A DNA stretch of 64,000 nt from Oligoflexia bacterium (GCA_015231955.1 JADGAN010000022.1:1-64000), one strand, 5' to 3'. Shown: positions 16,869-26,733, numbered from the stretch's first letter. The notes: generated from the sequence alone by a model not told the origin. Numbers and translations are program-made.

Positions 16869-19448
16869 TTATTCTTTATCGTTATCTTTATCGCTGCTAT
16901 TTCCTTTGGTGGTTTTCTTACATTTAGGACATTGCAGGTAGGGCCCATTTTTTTTACTCTCTCGCTTGGCCATCACTGGGCAACCGCACTCTTCGCAAGT
17001 TGCTTGTTCTGGTGGTCCCCACATAGCAAAAGTACAATTGGGGTAACCGGAACAGCCATAAAAGATTTTACCATAGCGGCTACGCCTCTCTGCAATTTCG
17101 TTGGTCTTGCAATTGGGACAGAAGACGCCAAGAGTGTAGGGCATGGTACTTTTACAGAGAGGAAAATCTTCACAGGCCAGAAAGTTGCCATAGCGTCCTT
17201 TCTTGACGATCATGCGTTTTTGGCAACCAGGACACTTTTTATCAGTATATTTTTTAGGAATGATTTCATAACTATCATCAAGGTGTTTAACAAAATCTTC
17301 TGTTGAGGGACACTCGGGATAGTTGGAGCAGGCGAGAAATTGTCCATTCTTTCCCCACTTCACCATATACTTTCCTGTACTGCATTTAGTGCATTTTACT
17401 CCCGTGGGAATTTCCGTCTTCTTGAGATTTTTCATCTTGGTTTTCGCGGCCTTTAAGGTTTTCTCAAAAGGGCCCCAAAAATCACTCAAGACTTTAGTCC
17501 ATTTTACCTCGCCCTCTTCGATGTTATCAAGGCGTTCTTCAATCTTGGCAGTAAACTCCACATCCATCACTTGCGGAAAACTCTCAATTAACATTTTACA
17601 AACCACCATCCCTAGTTCGGTGGGGTTGTAGTAGCGATTCTCGCGCTTTTCCACATAACCGCGATCGACAATATTGGAGATGATGGTGGCGTAAGTTGAA
17701 GGTCGACCAATCCCTTTCTCTTCGAGGTCTTTGACAATGGAGGCGTCGGAGTAACGAGGAGGTGGTGCGGTCCAATGCTCTTTGGATTCAGGATCATTCA
17801 CTGTTTTTAAAGTTTCCGCCACATTAAGTTCTGGCAGTGACTTATCGAAGCTTGCGCTATCATCACTATTCTCGCTGTTATCGTATTCATCTTCTTGTTC
17901 TTGCGTTGCTAGTTTTTTAGTGGCCTGTTTCTCCATCTTGCTTTCAAGGTAGACAATGCGGTACCCAGGAAAGCGAATGATCGATCCGTAGGCCTTGAAG
18001 AAGTGGTCTTTGCCTGCAAGCAAAACCACCGAGGTTTGATCCAGCACCGATTGGGACATTTGCGAGGAGATAAATTTGTTCCAAATTAGTTCGTAAAGTT
18101 TAAACTCCTCAGGAGTTAAGTCATCTTTTACTTTATCGGGAGAAAACTCAAGATTTGTAGGGCGAATTGCCTCATGGGCATCTTGAACTTTACTGTTGCC
18201 CTTTTTCTTGTGGATGAGAGGAGCATCTGGAAGATAGAGCGCTCCATACTTTTCACCAATATATTTTCGTACCTCCTCGATAGCGCTGGGATCGGTACGA
18301 ACCGAATCGGTTCTCATATAGGTGATAAGACCGGTAGGCCCATAATTTTGAACGTTCACACCTTCGTAAAGTTTTTGTGCCACCATCATCGTTTTCTTTG
18401 CAGGGAAAGAGAGCTTATTCGCGGCCTCTTGTTGTAACTTGGAGGTGGTAAAAGGTGGTGTAGGGTTTTGCTTGCGCTCTTTAAATTTAATATCGGTGAC
18501 ACTAAAAGTTTTTCCTTTGATCTCGGAAAGAATTTGGTTCACCTTGTTGACATCATCTAGTTCAACTTTTTCATCAGGGGAGGTGCCATAGTAGGTGGCC
18601 CTGAAACTTTTCTGGTTTTGCTCCCCAGGCGCTGTGGATTTTTTCAGGTCTGCAAAAATAGAAAACCACTGCTCAGGTACGAAGGCCTTGATTTCATCTT
18701 CACGCTCAACAATCAGTCTAAGGGCAACAGATTGTACTCGTCCTGCTGAAAGTCCACGCTGAATTTTTTCCCAAAGGATGGGAGAGATCTTGTAACCCAC
18801 GAGACGATCGAGCACGCGGCGTGCTTTTTGCGAATCGTATTTTAATTTATTAAGAGCAGTGGGATTTTCCATTGCTTCTTGCACTGCTCTTCTGGTGATG
18901 GCATTAAAGAGCACGCGCTTAATCTTTGCTTTTGACTTCATCTCATGAGCGATTTCAGAGACGTGAAAAGCGATGGCCTCTCCTTCGCGATCGGGGTCGG
19001 GTGCAAGATAGATCTCTTTTGCTCCATGAATATATTTTTGCAGTCGTTCTACCACAGGCTTTTTGCCATGGATAAGATCCATTTCTATTGCAAAATTTTT
19101 ATCAACATCGACTCCAAGTTTGGATTTTGGAAGATCTTTGATATGGCCGTTGGAGGCGATGACTTCGTGACCTTTTCCAAGATACTTTTTTATAGTCTGT
19201 GCTTTCGCAGGTGATTCTACGATGACGAGGTTGTAATTTTTCTTGTCAAGGCGTGAGCTTTTTGTCTTTTTTTCTTTGCTCTCTTTATCTTTTTTAACCT
19301 CTTTAACCTCTTTAACCTCTTTTAGGTCAAGAGCTTTGCTTTTTTTACTCACCTTGCTTTTGCTAGCTTTACTGATTTTTGTAACTTTTTTTGCTCTTTT
19401 TGCACCAACCTTCGCAGGTGTTTTTTTTGTAACCGACTTTTGTGCCAT
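16869..19448 (-). CDS. topA: DNA topoisomerase I
   Basis: An 859-aa type IA topoisomerase that relaxes negative supercoils. A Lys-rich extension covers residues 1-70. The Toprim domain follows (VIVESPAKA near 75-83, DPDREGEA at 151-158). The catalytic Tyr is Y377 in TYMRTDS. Four zinc-ribbon units fill the C-terminus, from about 690 to 850 (CTKCSTGK, CPGCQKRM, CPNCKTNE, CEECGCPV). The extension includes a KEV tandem repeat encoded by 9-base units at about 19295-19325. The basic tail probably adds non-specific DNA affinity. Genes upstream in the same direction are a LysM protein and a TPR lipoprotein; dedA follows. Confidence 0.97.
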   Translation of the reverse strand: MAQKSVTKKTPAKVGAKRAKKVTKISKASKSKVSKKSKALDLKEVKEVKEVKKDKESKEKKTKSSRLDKKNYNLVIVESPAKAQTIKKYLGKGHEVIASNGHIKDLPKSKLGVDVDKNFAIEMDLIHGKKPVVERLQKYIHGAKEIYLAPDPDREGEAIAFHVSEIAHEMKSKAKIKRVLFNAITRRAVQEAMENPTALNKLKYDSQKARRVLDRLVGYKISPILWEKIQRGLSAGRVQSVALRLIVEREDEIKAFVPEQWFSIFADLKKSTAPGEQNQKSFRATYYGTSPDEKVELDDVNKVNQILSEIKGKTFSVTDIKFKERKQNPTPPFTTSKLQQEAANKLSFPAKKTMMVAQKLYEGVNVQNYGPTGLITYMRTDSVRTDPSAIEEVRKYIGEKYGALYLPDAPLIHKKKGNSKVQDAHEAIRPTNLEFSPDKVKDDLTPEEFKLYELIWNKFISSQMSQSVLDQTSVVLLAGKDHFFKAYGSIIRFPGYRIVYLESKMEKQATKKLATQEQEDEYDNSENSDDSASFDKSLPELNVAETLKTVNDPESKEHWTAPPPRYSDASIVKDLEEKGIGRPSTYATIISNIVDRGYVEKRENRYYNPTELGMVVCKMLIESFPQVMDVEFTAKIEERLDNIEEGEVKWTKVLSDFWGPFEKTLKAAKTKMKNLKKTEIPTGVKCTKCSTGKYMVKWGKNGQFLACSNYPECPSTEDFVKHLDDSYEIIPKKYTDKKCPGCQKRMIVKKGRYGNFLACEDFPLCKSTMPYTLGVFCPNCKTNEIAERRSRYGKIFYGCSGYPNCTFAMWGPPEQATCEECGCPVMAKRESKKNGPYLQCPKCKKTTKGNSSDKDNDKE

Positions 19449-19536
19449 GAAATAATTGCTCCGTATATAAACTACTCTTTATCTTTTAATAACAGAAGAT
19501 GGCCCCGCTTTTCAAGAAAAGTTTAAGATTTTATTT

Positions 19537-22137
19537 TTATTCTAGCGAATCGCTGGCCTCGCTCTCTTCAGAAGCTTCTATCGTAGCATTGGCAGTTTCC
19601 TCGGCAGCAGGTGTGGTGATTACTGCTTTTTCTGCGTTTATTGTTTCAAGAGCACTTTTATCAGAGGTGATATTTGCATTCTCTGCTTTTTCTAGTTTGT
19701 CATCGCTATTGATTAATTCTTCAATCTCTTCCAGATCAAATTTAGTCAAACCATAAGGATTATCTTTGGAGTTGAGATCTTCATCAAGATATTTTCTTCC
19801 CTCTTTCTTTTCGACATCATTAAGAGAGTCGAGTAGGTCTTTGGGTTTAGAACGAATCTTTTTTTCCATTAAATTTAAATCCTCATCTAGAAGTGCTTGA
19901 TCTTCGTCAACTTTAGAAGATTTTAATTGTGCTTCTGCCTTTTCAATATCTTTTTCTAAACGCTCAAGTTCTCTCAAATCTTTCTCTTCCCGCTCTAAGA
20001 ATGATTTTTCTTGCTCTTGACGGTCAAGTTCACGTAGTTCTTCATCACTTAACTGAATTTTATCCGCTTTTTCCAAAAGATCTTTGCTTAAGTCATCAAG
20101 GTTTAGTTCTACTTCTATTTCATCGAGAGCACTATTCTCCAATTTCTTAACATCTTTAAGCTTGGCCTTTTGCTCAAGCTTTTGGGTTAACATCGCCTGT
20201 TTCTTGTTTTTAGTAATGCCCCAAGCGCCTAAATCAATTTCACGACTACTACTGGTGATCAATGCTGTAGCAAAATTGTCAGTGAGTGTGATCACCGTGG
20301 CTTCACCAATTTTATAAGTTGGATCGCGAGTGATTCGACGACCAGTAAGTTGATCGTCAAAGGCGTATAGTTCAAACACATTACCCATCTCTACACCATC
20401 GGCACGTCCGCGATCAAGATAAACCACATCACCATAGGAGAAGGAACTATGAAGTTCATTTTGCCCAGCAAAGATCAAAGACTCGATCGTTCGATCATTA
20501 AAAGTTTTTAAAATCTTACTTATGCGTGGAGTATGTACAGTAATGCGAGAGCCACGACTGATTACATCGAGTGATTCAGTGATTTTTGCTTCCCATAGAT
20601 CATCAACTTGTCGAATAAGTTGTAAATTTCCTGCAATAGTATATTTAAAACCTTTGCGGTCAGATTTTTTATTGGTCACTTCACCAAGAGGCGTATAGAC
20701 CGAGTAATACTCTCCGGGTGCCAGCTTAAGCTGTGGATTAAATTTAATAAAGATGATGTGCTCATTAGAGAGGTATTCTGCTACTGCTTGAGAGGAATCG
20801 ATAACACCCAAATCCTGAATGATGTTGGAGGAGAGGAATGTAGTTTTTGCAAACCCCTCTTTAAATTTAAAAGCAATTTTGGAATCTTTGCTAAAACCAC
20901 TGGCATCATAAAGATCTGCGGGTGGTGGTAAAATAATGGTCTCTTGAGGTGGATTGTAGATATCGTACTGTTTATTCAAGAGATTTTTTCCTGCGTCGCT
21001 AATATCGCTATAAGTGTGTTCGCCCGCGTATTGAATATAGATGCCTTTTTTCTTTAATTCTTCGCGATCTTTCACCCAAGAGGGTTCAGTGTCATCTCCA
21101 AACTGTTTGAAATCTATTTTTTTTATGGAATCGTCACGAACCTCTTTTTGAATGAAGCTACTCTCTTCATCTCCAGCTGTTTTAGCTTTCTTATCGGCGC
21201 TGGCAGAATCATCAGTTGCTCCGGTTTCCTCTGCATTATAAGGAGAGACACTATCCTCATCATCAAAGGAGCCAACACGAATTTGCGGCATGTCAGTGGA
21301 ATCCCCTGTGGTGAAATAGATGATCATATCAGGTTTGATTTCATGGGGATTAGTGATAAAGGAGTTAATAGACCAAACTTTAGCATAATAAAAACCGCTG
21401 CCAAAAAAACTTTTTGAGATATCCCAAAGTGTATCTCCTTTTACTACGGTATAACTGTTGGTTTTTGCTGCCTCAGTAAGTTCTCTCCACTCTTTTTCCG
21501 GAATTTTGTTTTCCACAAATTTGGCAAGCCTTAAGAGCTCCTTTTCTTCCGCCCCAATATTTTCAGCAAAGCGTTTGTTTTCAAGGGTACTTTTTTGTTT
21601 ATCTTTCAGTACGACATCGGTGAGGTTTTGTTTCTCTTTGGAACTAGTATCAGCATCTGTGCCGATATCTTTTTTTGCAAAATCTTCATCATCTACGGTA
21701 AGTGATAGTTTTTTATTGTGGTCTTCAGTTGTCTCTGTCTCTGCTATTGGTCCTGTCTCTGACTTTGCAGCAGTGGACTCCTCTGAGAGCGCACTTAGCT
21801 CTTCGTCATCTTCGCTCTCCAGCACATCTTTGCGTGATTGGATAGCTTTTGCTTTCTCTGTGCTATTGGGATCAGCATTTTTGCCAGTAGCGGCGGGTGT
21901 CTGCGGTGATTTTTTTTTTGTATTGGAAAATTTTTTTTCAAGGGAATCATCTAAATAGTCTAGATCAACGCCTAAATCATTCTTTAGGGTGCTAAGATCG
22001 TCTTGATTCTCTTTTTCCAAAGAGCTAAAGTCGACACTTTCTAGCGATGGATCATCCTCGGCATAAAGAGCAGCACTCATAGAACAAAGGAGCGCACTTA
22101 AGAGGAGAGTCATTATGCATATTTTGGGCATTAACAT
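19537..22137 (-). CDS. Exported LysM-domain envelope protein
   Basis: An 866-aa protein with a signal peptide (to AALYAEDD), an acidic low-complexity region and a LysM peptidoglycan-binding domain near 230-282 (YTVVKGDTLWDISKSFFG, then a YFTTG end). The middle part has beta-rich segments, including YGDVVYLDRG near 560. The C-terminal 200 residues are a highly charged coiled coil (EREEKDLRELERLEKD). The style fits a periplasmic envelope scaffold. It starts 2 bases after the stop of the TPR lipoprotein gene, so the two form an operon. Confidence 0.85.
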   Translation of the reverse strand: MLMPKICIMTLLLSALLCSMSAALYAEDDPSLESVDFSSLEKENQDDLSTLKNDLGVDLDYLDDSLEKKFSNTKKKSPQTPAATGKNADPNSTEKAKAIQSRKDVLESEDDEELSALSEESTAAKSETGPIAETETTEDHNKKLSLTVDDEDFAKKDIGTDADTSSKEKQNLTDVVLKDKQKSTLENKRFAENIGAEEKELLRLAKFVENKIPEKEWRELTEAAKTNSYTVVKGDTLWDISKSFFGSGFYYAKVWSINSFITNPHEIKPDMIIYFTTGDSTDMPQIRVGSFDDEDSVSPYNAEETGATDDSASADKKAKTAGDEESSFIQKEVRDDSIKKIDFKQFGDDTEPSWVKDREELKKKGIYIQYAGEHTYSDISDAGKNLLNKQYDIYNPPQETIILPPPADLYDASGFSKDSKIAFKFKEGFAKTTFLSSNIIQDLGVIDSSQAVAEYLSNEHIIFIKFNPQLKLAPGEYYSVYTPLGEVTNKKSDRKGFKYTIAGNLQLIRQVDDLWEAKITESLDVISRGSRITVHTPRISKILKTFNDRTIESLIFAGQNELHSSFSYGDVVYLDRGRADGVEMGNVFELYAFDDQLTGRRITRDPTYKIGEATVITLTDNFATALITSSSREIDLGAWGITKNKKQAMLTQKLEQKAKLKDVKKLENSALDEIEVELNLDDLSKDLLEKADKIQLSDEELRELDRQEQEKSFLEREEKDLRELERLEKDIEKAEAQLKSSKVDEDQALLDEDLNLMEKKIRSKPKDLLDSLNDVEKKEGRKYLDEDLNSKDNPYGLTKFDLEEIEELINSDDKLEKAENANITSDKSALETINAEKAVITTPAAEETANATIEASEESEASDSLE

Positions 22138-22139
22138 TC

Positions 22140-22790
22140 TTATGTTCCGATGGTAAAAAAGTTATTTAACAACATATTGTATTTTTCGTACTTTTCTTTT
22201 AAATCCAGTTTTTGGCAACAAAGAGTGATCCTCTCTAAGCTTTTTAATACCACACTAGAGAAAGCGTATTTTTGAATAATCTCTTCAAAAGTTTGTAGTG
22301 CAAGATCGTACTCTTTTTGTTGAAAGAGTACCTCTCCAATATAAAATTTGGCATACACCTTGATGTAGGGGTGAGACGACTTTTCTAAATCTTTGAGTGT
22401 ATTGATCGCAGTTGCAAATTTGCGATCGTCAATAAACGCCGCTGCTTGCTTTAAGAGAGTGATTCCCTCTTCAACATCGACTGTTGTGGCGACTTCTTCC
22501 GTATTTAATGGCACAAGCGGTGCCATGGGTACATTATTGCTACTAAGCCTATCAGTATCAATCTCTACAGTGGTGGAGGGAGGCACGTCTTGTTGTTGGA
22601 GATCGCGATAGCGAGAAAGCAACTCCTCGTACTGTGAACGCGGAACATACTCCGTGCTATTAAAGGTTTTGTGATTATTACCTTTATCGCTATCTTTCGG
22701 CGCTTTAGGTGACCTGCTTAAAAGGGTGCAGCCAGATAAGAGGAGTAGGATTGATCCAAGAAGAAGCAGTAAAAGGGCCTGTTTATGCAT
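22140..22790 (-). CDS. TPR-type lipoprotein, partner of the LysM protein
   Basis: A 216-aa lipoprotein. The signal peptide ends in LLSGC, with the acylated Cys near 21. After a linker, residues 105-210 form helical TPR-like repeats (AAAFIDDRKFATAINTL, then FYIGEVLFQQKEYDLALQTF), similar in style to YbgF/CpoB and BamD. It is the first gene of the leftward run that continues with the LysM protein; the 2-base spacing points to a joint envelope role. Confidence 0.85.
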   Translation of the reverse strand: MHKQALLLLLLGSILLLLSGCTLLSRSPKAPKDSDKGNNHKTFNSTEYVPRSQYEELLSRYRDLQQQDVPPSTTVEIDTDRLSSNNVPMAPLVPLNTEEVATTVDVEEGITLLKQAAAFIDDRKFATAINTLKDLEKSSHPYIKVYAKFYIGEVLFQQKEYDLALQTFEEIIQKYAFSSVVLKSLERITLCCQKLDLKEKYEKYNMLLNNFFTIGT

Positions 22791-22919
22791 GATCCATATC
22801 CAATGAGGAGTGTATGTTATATAAATACCATTTTGACATTCCCCTAAATTTATTTTATGTCATGGTCAATTGAAGTCAATTGCTTTGCCAGAGGAGAAAA
22901 ATCTCCTCAATGAAGGAAG

Positions 22920-23240
22920 ATGATGATTACTGTAAGCAGCGAAAGCAATGAAAGTACCTATAGTGCTAGTCAAGAATTGTTTCATATGATTATCCGAGTT
23001 TCTAAGCGCGACTCGGTTTTGGCCTATTTTTTGTTAGAGGGCCATGAAGGCGTAGCACTTTTCTCCACTATTTCGGAGAGTTTAAACTCGCCGTGGTTTC
23101 GGGAGATTGATATTAGAGGCACAATAGAGTTTTATGCAATGGCAAAAGCACTCATGGCCGATATCGGAAAGATAATCTCTTTAGAAGTTTTGACCTCGGA
23201 AATAGTTATGGATCAAAAGCAAAAGGCCAGCAGACCATAA
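22920..23240 (+). CDS. DUF4911-like small protein
   Basis: A 106-aa soluble protein. The segment AYFLLEGHEGVALFSTISES, with the later two-layer pattern, resembles the DUF4911 family found in delta-type proteobacteria; no biochemical role is known. It ends 2 bases before menA, so it belongs to the menaquinone operon. The start is either 22920 or 22923; AAGGAAG sits unusually close to both. Confidence 0.7.
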   Translation: MMITVSSESNESTYSASQELFHMIIRVSKRDSVLAYFLLEGHEGVALFSTISESLNSPWFREIDIRGTIEFYAMAKALMADIGKIISLEVLTSEIVMDQKQKASRP

Positions 23241-23242
23241 CT

Positions 23243-24127
23243 ATGAAAACAAATCACCCTAGACACCCTTGGATTTTGGCCACTAGACCAAAGACGCTGC
23301 CAGCAGGAGTATCTCCTCTATTACTTGCAGCGGCCCTTGCTTACGCTAAACAGGGTACCATTGATATCACCCTTTTTCTCCTCACCATGCTTACCACAAC
23401 ACTTTTGCAAATTGCTACCAACCTAACCAATGACTACTACGATGCCAAAAGGGGTCTTGATGGTAAAGATCGCTTGGGACCGACAAGAGTTACTGAGAGT
23501 GGGTTAATTGCTGCAAGCAAAGTGAAGTTTGCCTTTATCTTTTGTTTTATGCTGGCCTTTATCCTTGGCCTCTACTTAAGCTACTGCGGAGGATGGCCGA
23601 TATTGGCCCTTGGTATTCTCTCTATGGTGGTGGCCTACGCTTACACTGGCGGGCCGTTTCCGCTCTCTTACTATCCTCTAGGAGAGTTGCTCGCATTTCT
23701 CTTTTTCGGATGGGTGGCGGTTGGAGGCACTTACTATCTTTTAACGGGAGAGTTTCCGATCCGCACGCTCCTCTATTATGGAAGTGCACCTGGCCTTGCC
23801 TCTGCGGCCATCATGAGCATCAATAACCTGCGTGATCGTGAGAGCGACTTAAAGCGAGGCAAGCGCACGCTCCTTGGTTGTTTTTCTGAAAAGCGTGCGC
23901 GCTTGTTACCACTGCTTTTTTTAATATCAAGCGCATTGCTTCCCATGCTCGAGGGAACGTGCTTTTCCCTCTTGGCCGCTGCCTCCCTCTTGCTCTTTGG
24001 GCGTTCTTGGATGAAGCTCTACTATGCTCCCATTGACCGCTCCTTCAATCAAATTTTAGCACACGTTGGACAATATCTTTTTATAATGACTCTGCTTTGG
24101 AGTATAGGTTTAATCTCTTATGAATAA
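23243..24127 (+). CDS. menA: 1,4-dihydroxy-2-naphthoate prenyltransferase
   Basis: A 294-aa UbiA-superfamily membrane enzyme that attaches the polyprenyl chain to DHNA in menaquinone synthesis. ATRPKTLPAG near the N-terminus is typical of MenA. The metal-binding motif NLTNDYYDAKRGLDGKDRLG and a second motif near NNLRDRESDLKRGK are both present. Eight or nine hydrophobic segments are visible. It overlaps menC by 8 bases. Confidence 0.93.
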   Translation: MKTNHPRHPWILATRPKTLPAGVSPLLLAAALAYAKQGTIDITLFLLTMLTTTLLQIATNLTNDYYDAKRGLDGKDRLGPTRVTESGLIAASKVKFAFIFCFMLAFILGLYLSYCGGWPILALGILSMVVAYAYTGGPFPLSYYPLGELLAFLFFGWVAVGGTYYLLTGEFPIRTLLYYGSAPGLASAAIMSINNLRDRESDLKRGKRTLLGCFSEKRARLLPLLFLISSALLPMLEGTCFSLLAAASLLLFGRSWMKLYYAPIDRSFNQILAHVGQYLFIMTLLWSIGLISYE

Positions 24128-25268
24128 GTGTAAATTAAAAGTAGAACTTTACTATGCTCTCATGCCACTCAAAGAGCAGTTAATCATTGGCCATGAAAAA
24201 GTGTCAGCAAAAGAGATTTTGCTGATTAAGATAAGTGACAAGAGTGGATTTTATGGATGGGGCGAGTGTGCACCCTTACGAGGAGTGCATCCCTACTCCT
24301 TTGAGGAGTGTGTAGACCTTGCTTATGACTTTGCAGAGGATTTTGACCACTTCGAGATCGATCCCCAAAAATTCTCCCCTGAAGCTCCCTTCGCTGGCCT
24401 AATCGCCCTCGACAACGAGGCCGCGGACGAAGCCGACGACGAAGCTGACGAAGCTGACGAAGCTGACGAAGCTGACGAAGCTGACGAAGAAGAGACTCCA
24501 CCAGCACTCCTCTTTGCTTTCGAGCAAGCACTATGGAGCTGGTATTTTAACAAATATCCAAAGCAAAAAGAAAAATATTTTATAACAACCCCTACCAGCA
24601 AACTACGTGTTCACAAACTTATCAACAATCTGCAAAAGCTTCCTCATGCCTCGGAACTCTCCTCGAAGCACCCAGAAATTTACAAAATAAAAGTGGCACG
24701 CAAAGGAGTCTCTTTGCAAGAGGAGCTCTCTCTCCTCGAAAACTTTATAAAGAATAATGCTCATCCCGAAGACCAATTTATCTTTGATGCCAATGGTGGA
24801 TTTACTCTAGAGAGTTGCCAAGCGTTTCTAGAGGGTGTTTCAAAATTTTTACCACTAGAGCGTATTCGCTATCTTGAAGATCCCTTTAAAGACAAAGGGG
24901 AACTCTCTCAATCACTTCCCTTAAAAGTTGCCTACGCCATCGACGATCTTTTCCTCGAATACTTAAATAACCTTGCTGATATCCCAGCGTCCGTCTCCAC
25001 AATCATTATCAGACCAACACTCTTATCGCTCGGAGCTTTATGCACCCTCCTGCAAGAGGTGCGGCCACCCTTGCAAGTGGTTTTTAGCAGCACCTACGAC
25101 ACCCATTTAACCTTAAACTTCTATGAATCCCTCGCCTCCCTAAAATGCTTGCATCCCCTGCTTGGCCGATCTCACGGCCTTGACACCTCCAAATACACTC
25201 TTGGCGACCCCTTCTCCGCCACCACCCCCACCACTCCCACACCCAAACTCATCTCCAAACTCCTCTAG
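24120..25268 (+). CDS. menC: o-Succinylbenzoate synthase with an acidic repeat insert
   Basis: A 382-aa enolase-superfamily enzyme that dehydrates SHCHC to o-succinylbenzoate. WGECAPL marks the capping domain. The KIK base motif, the metal ligands in FDANGG, YLEDP and AIDD, and the FSST loop are in place. Compared with E. coli MenC, the second active-site Lys (VVIKPTL, K235) is replaced by R298 (IIIRPTL). Between the capping domain and barrel, about 24 residues of the form DEADEADEA interrupt the sequence; E. coli MenC (about 320 aa) lacks this insert. It ends in a CTAG palindrome shared with the convergent solute-binding gene. Confidence 0.88.
   Translation: MNKCKLKVELYYALMPLKEQLIIGHEKVSAKEILLIKISDKSGFYGWGECAPLRGVHPYSFEECVDLAYDFAEDFDHFEIDPQKFSPEAPFAGLIALDNEAADEADDEADEADEADEADEADEEETPPALLFAFEQALWSWYFNKYPKQKEKYFITTPTSKLRVHKLINNLQKLPHASELSSKHPEIYKIKVARKGVSLQEELSLLENFIKNNAHPEDQFIFDANGGFTLESCQAFLEGVSKFLPLERIRYLEDPFKDKGELSQSLPLKVAYAIDDLFLEYLNNLADIPASVSTIIIRPTLLSLGALCTLLQEVRPPLQVVFSSTYDTHLTLNFYESLASLKCLHPLLGRSHGLDTSKYTLGDPFSATTPTTPTPKLISKLL
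24420..24492. repeat. Nine-base tandem repeat inside menC
   Basis: About five perfect GACGAAGCT units sit among degenerate copies. The unit is a multiple of three, so copy-number change alters only the length of the acidic loop. Confidence 0.85.
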
Positions 25269-26062
25269 TCATGATGCTTGGAGAGAAGCGCTTGATACTT
25301 TCCATTCTCTTTTATTTGCGAGAGTCCTTGATTGAAGAGGCGTAGCAACTCCTGCGAATCTTTATATTTTTTGGAGACCATGAGCTTATTGTCAAATAGC
25401 CGACGAGAGTTCTCTATGATGTGAAAATGCTCTTTCTCTTTTGGAAAATGGGTAGAGATAATATAGGCCGCCGGGATTTCACTATAGAAAAAAAAGTCGA
25501 TGTATCTCTTGGAAAGTTTCTTGAAATTGTTGATGTCGCTATTGGTATAATCGACACGAAGTCCAGCATCGTTAAACAGTTGAGTGTAGTAATAACCAGA
25601 GGTACCTCCAATAAGATAACCTTTGAGGTCCTCTAACCCTTTATACTTAAAATCGCGAATAGGGCCATAATAATAAAAAGCGTTGCTTTCTTGTGAAAAA
25701 GCATCGCTAAAGAAAAATAGCTTTTCCCTCTCTGGAGTGGAAAAGGCGGGCATAAGAGCAAAAATTTCTCCCTCGAGCACTAGCTTCATTGCTCGGGCCC
25801 AGGGAGCAAAGATGATCTCAACTTCAACCCCTACTTCTTTAAATGCTGTCGTTACAATATTGGCATAAAGGCCCTTGTTTTCAAGCTGTGGTGATAGCCA
25901 TGGCATCAAATCCTGAGCTGCAATAGTGACTTTGGGAGTAGTGGTGGTTTCGGCAGCATTGGCCACAAAAGCATAGAACGTGCAACAGCAGATTGCAAAT
26001 AGCAACATTCCCAAGAATGCTATTTTTTTTTGCAAACCAAGAAGTATCTCTATCCTCCTCAC
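25265..26062 (-). CDS. Family 3-type periplasmic solute-binding protein
   Basis: A 265-aa protein with a signal peptide (core FLGMLLFAICCCTFYAF, to VANAA). The rest matches SBP_bac_3 proteins: VTIAAQDLMPWL, APWARAMKLVLEGEI, and TPEREKLFFFSDAF, which is the hinge signature. A small amino acid or related solute is the likely ligand. No ABC permease genes lie nearby, so it may instead be a sensor-type or orphan binding protein. The start is uncertain: the annotated codon is GTG with no clear ribosome site, although GAGGAGG lies a few bases inside. Confidence 0.8.
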   Translation of the reverse strand: MRRIEILLGLQKKIAFLGMLLFAICCCTFYAFVANAAETTTTPKVTIAAQDLMPWLSPQLENKGLYANIVTTAFKEVGVEVEIIFAPWARAMKLVLEGEIFALMPAFSTPEREKLFFFSDAFSQESNAFYYYGPIRDFKYKGLEDLKGYLIGGTSGYYYTQLFNDAGLRVDYTNSDINNFKKLSKRYIDFFFYSEIPAAYIISTHFPKEKEHFHIIENSRRLFDNKLMVSKKYKDSQELLRLFNQGLSQIKENGKYQALLSKHHD

Positions 26063-26344
26063 ACTCTAATTTTCAAACTGGTCTCTGCTTTAACCAGGAA
26101 ACACATTAAACATAAGTTAATTATATGATAAAAATAAAAAATAATAATTTGTTTATCTAACCACTCAATATTGCGTAGGCGCCTGAGCAATATTGCCCAG
26201 TAGGTGCACCAAAAAATTGCCAACTTTATCACACAACTTTGTTTGGGAGCACCATCATAGAGTCATTTAATATTCGCTTTGCCATCAAAACCCCCATGAA
26301 ATGTTGTAAAGGCCGAACGATGGGACTTTTTCAGCAGAATCTAA

Positions 26345-26707
26345 TTAATCAGCTTTATCGCACTTGAAGACATTCCCCATCAAAGTAACATCTGTTTGAG
26401 ACCCACCATATTTACCTGATGTATGTCCGGAGGAAGAACTTAAGAGTTGGATATAATTTCCACCCATTTCGGCAGCTTGATTTTTTAGATCATTCATCGC
26501 TCCTTTGACCAAAGTATCGTTTGAGGTCCACCCACCTGTAAAAAAATCTCCCTGTTTTCCAATTACTTCGCCAAGGTGTTTACATCCTTTAGGGTTATCA
26601 TTAGAAATAAAAACATCTTTTGCAGTAGGTTTTAAATTAATGGCCGAACAAGAAAAAAACAAAAAAATGTTCATTGAAAATAAAACAATTGATAATTTAG
26701 ACTTCAC
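26345..26707 (-). CDS. Small DUF4156-like lipoprotein
   Basis: A 120-aa lipoprotein with lipobox LFFSC. The body CKHLGEVIGKQG, then LVKGAMNDLKNQAAEMGGNYIQLL, matches the DUF4156 pattern. Two further Cys residues (near positions 42 and 116) could form a disulfide, as in RcsF. The start codon is GTG, with AAGGAG 9 bases upstream. No function is known. Confidence 0.7.
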   Translation of the reverse strand: MKSKLSIVLFSMNIFLFFSCSAINLKPTAKDVFISNDNPKGCKHLGEVIGKQGDFFTGGWTSNDTLVKGAMNDLKNQAAEMGGNYIQLLSSSSGHTSGKYGGSQTDVTLMGNVFKCDKAD

Positions 26708-26733
26708 GCTCGTTACTCCTTTTTAAAATTTTA

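Noticed and set aside
16932-19214. Several open frames on the plus strand across the topA region
   Set aside because: They run opposite to topA, have poor composition and no ribosome sites; they are shadows of the coding strand.
24226-24601. Open frames antisense to menC, coding Arg-Leu-Gln or Ser-Ala repeats
   Set aside because: They are products of the 9-base repeat read in other frames.
26166-26212. Repeated CAATATTGC with a 10-base palindrome upstream of the solute-binding gene
   Set aside because: Short AT-rich matches are common here and no function can be argued.
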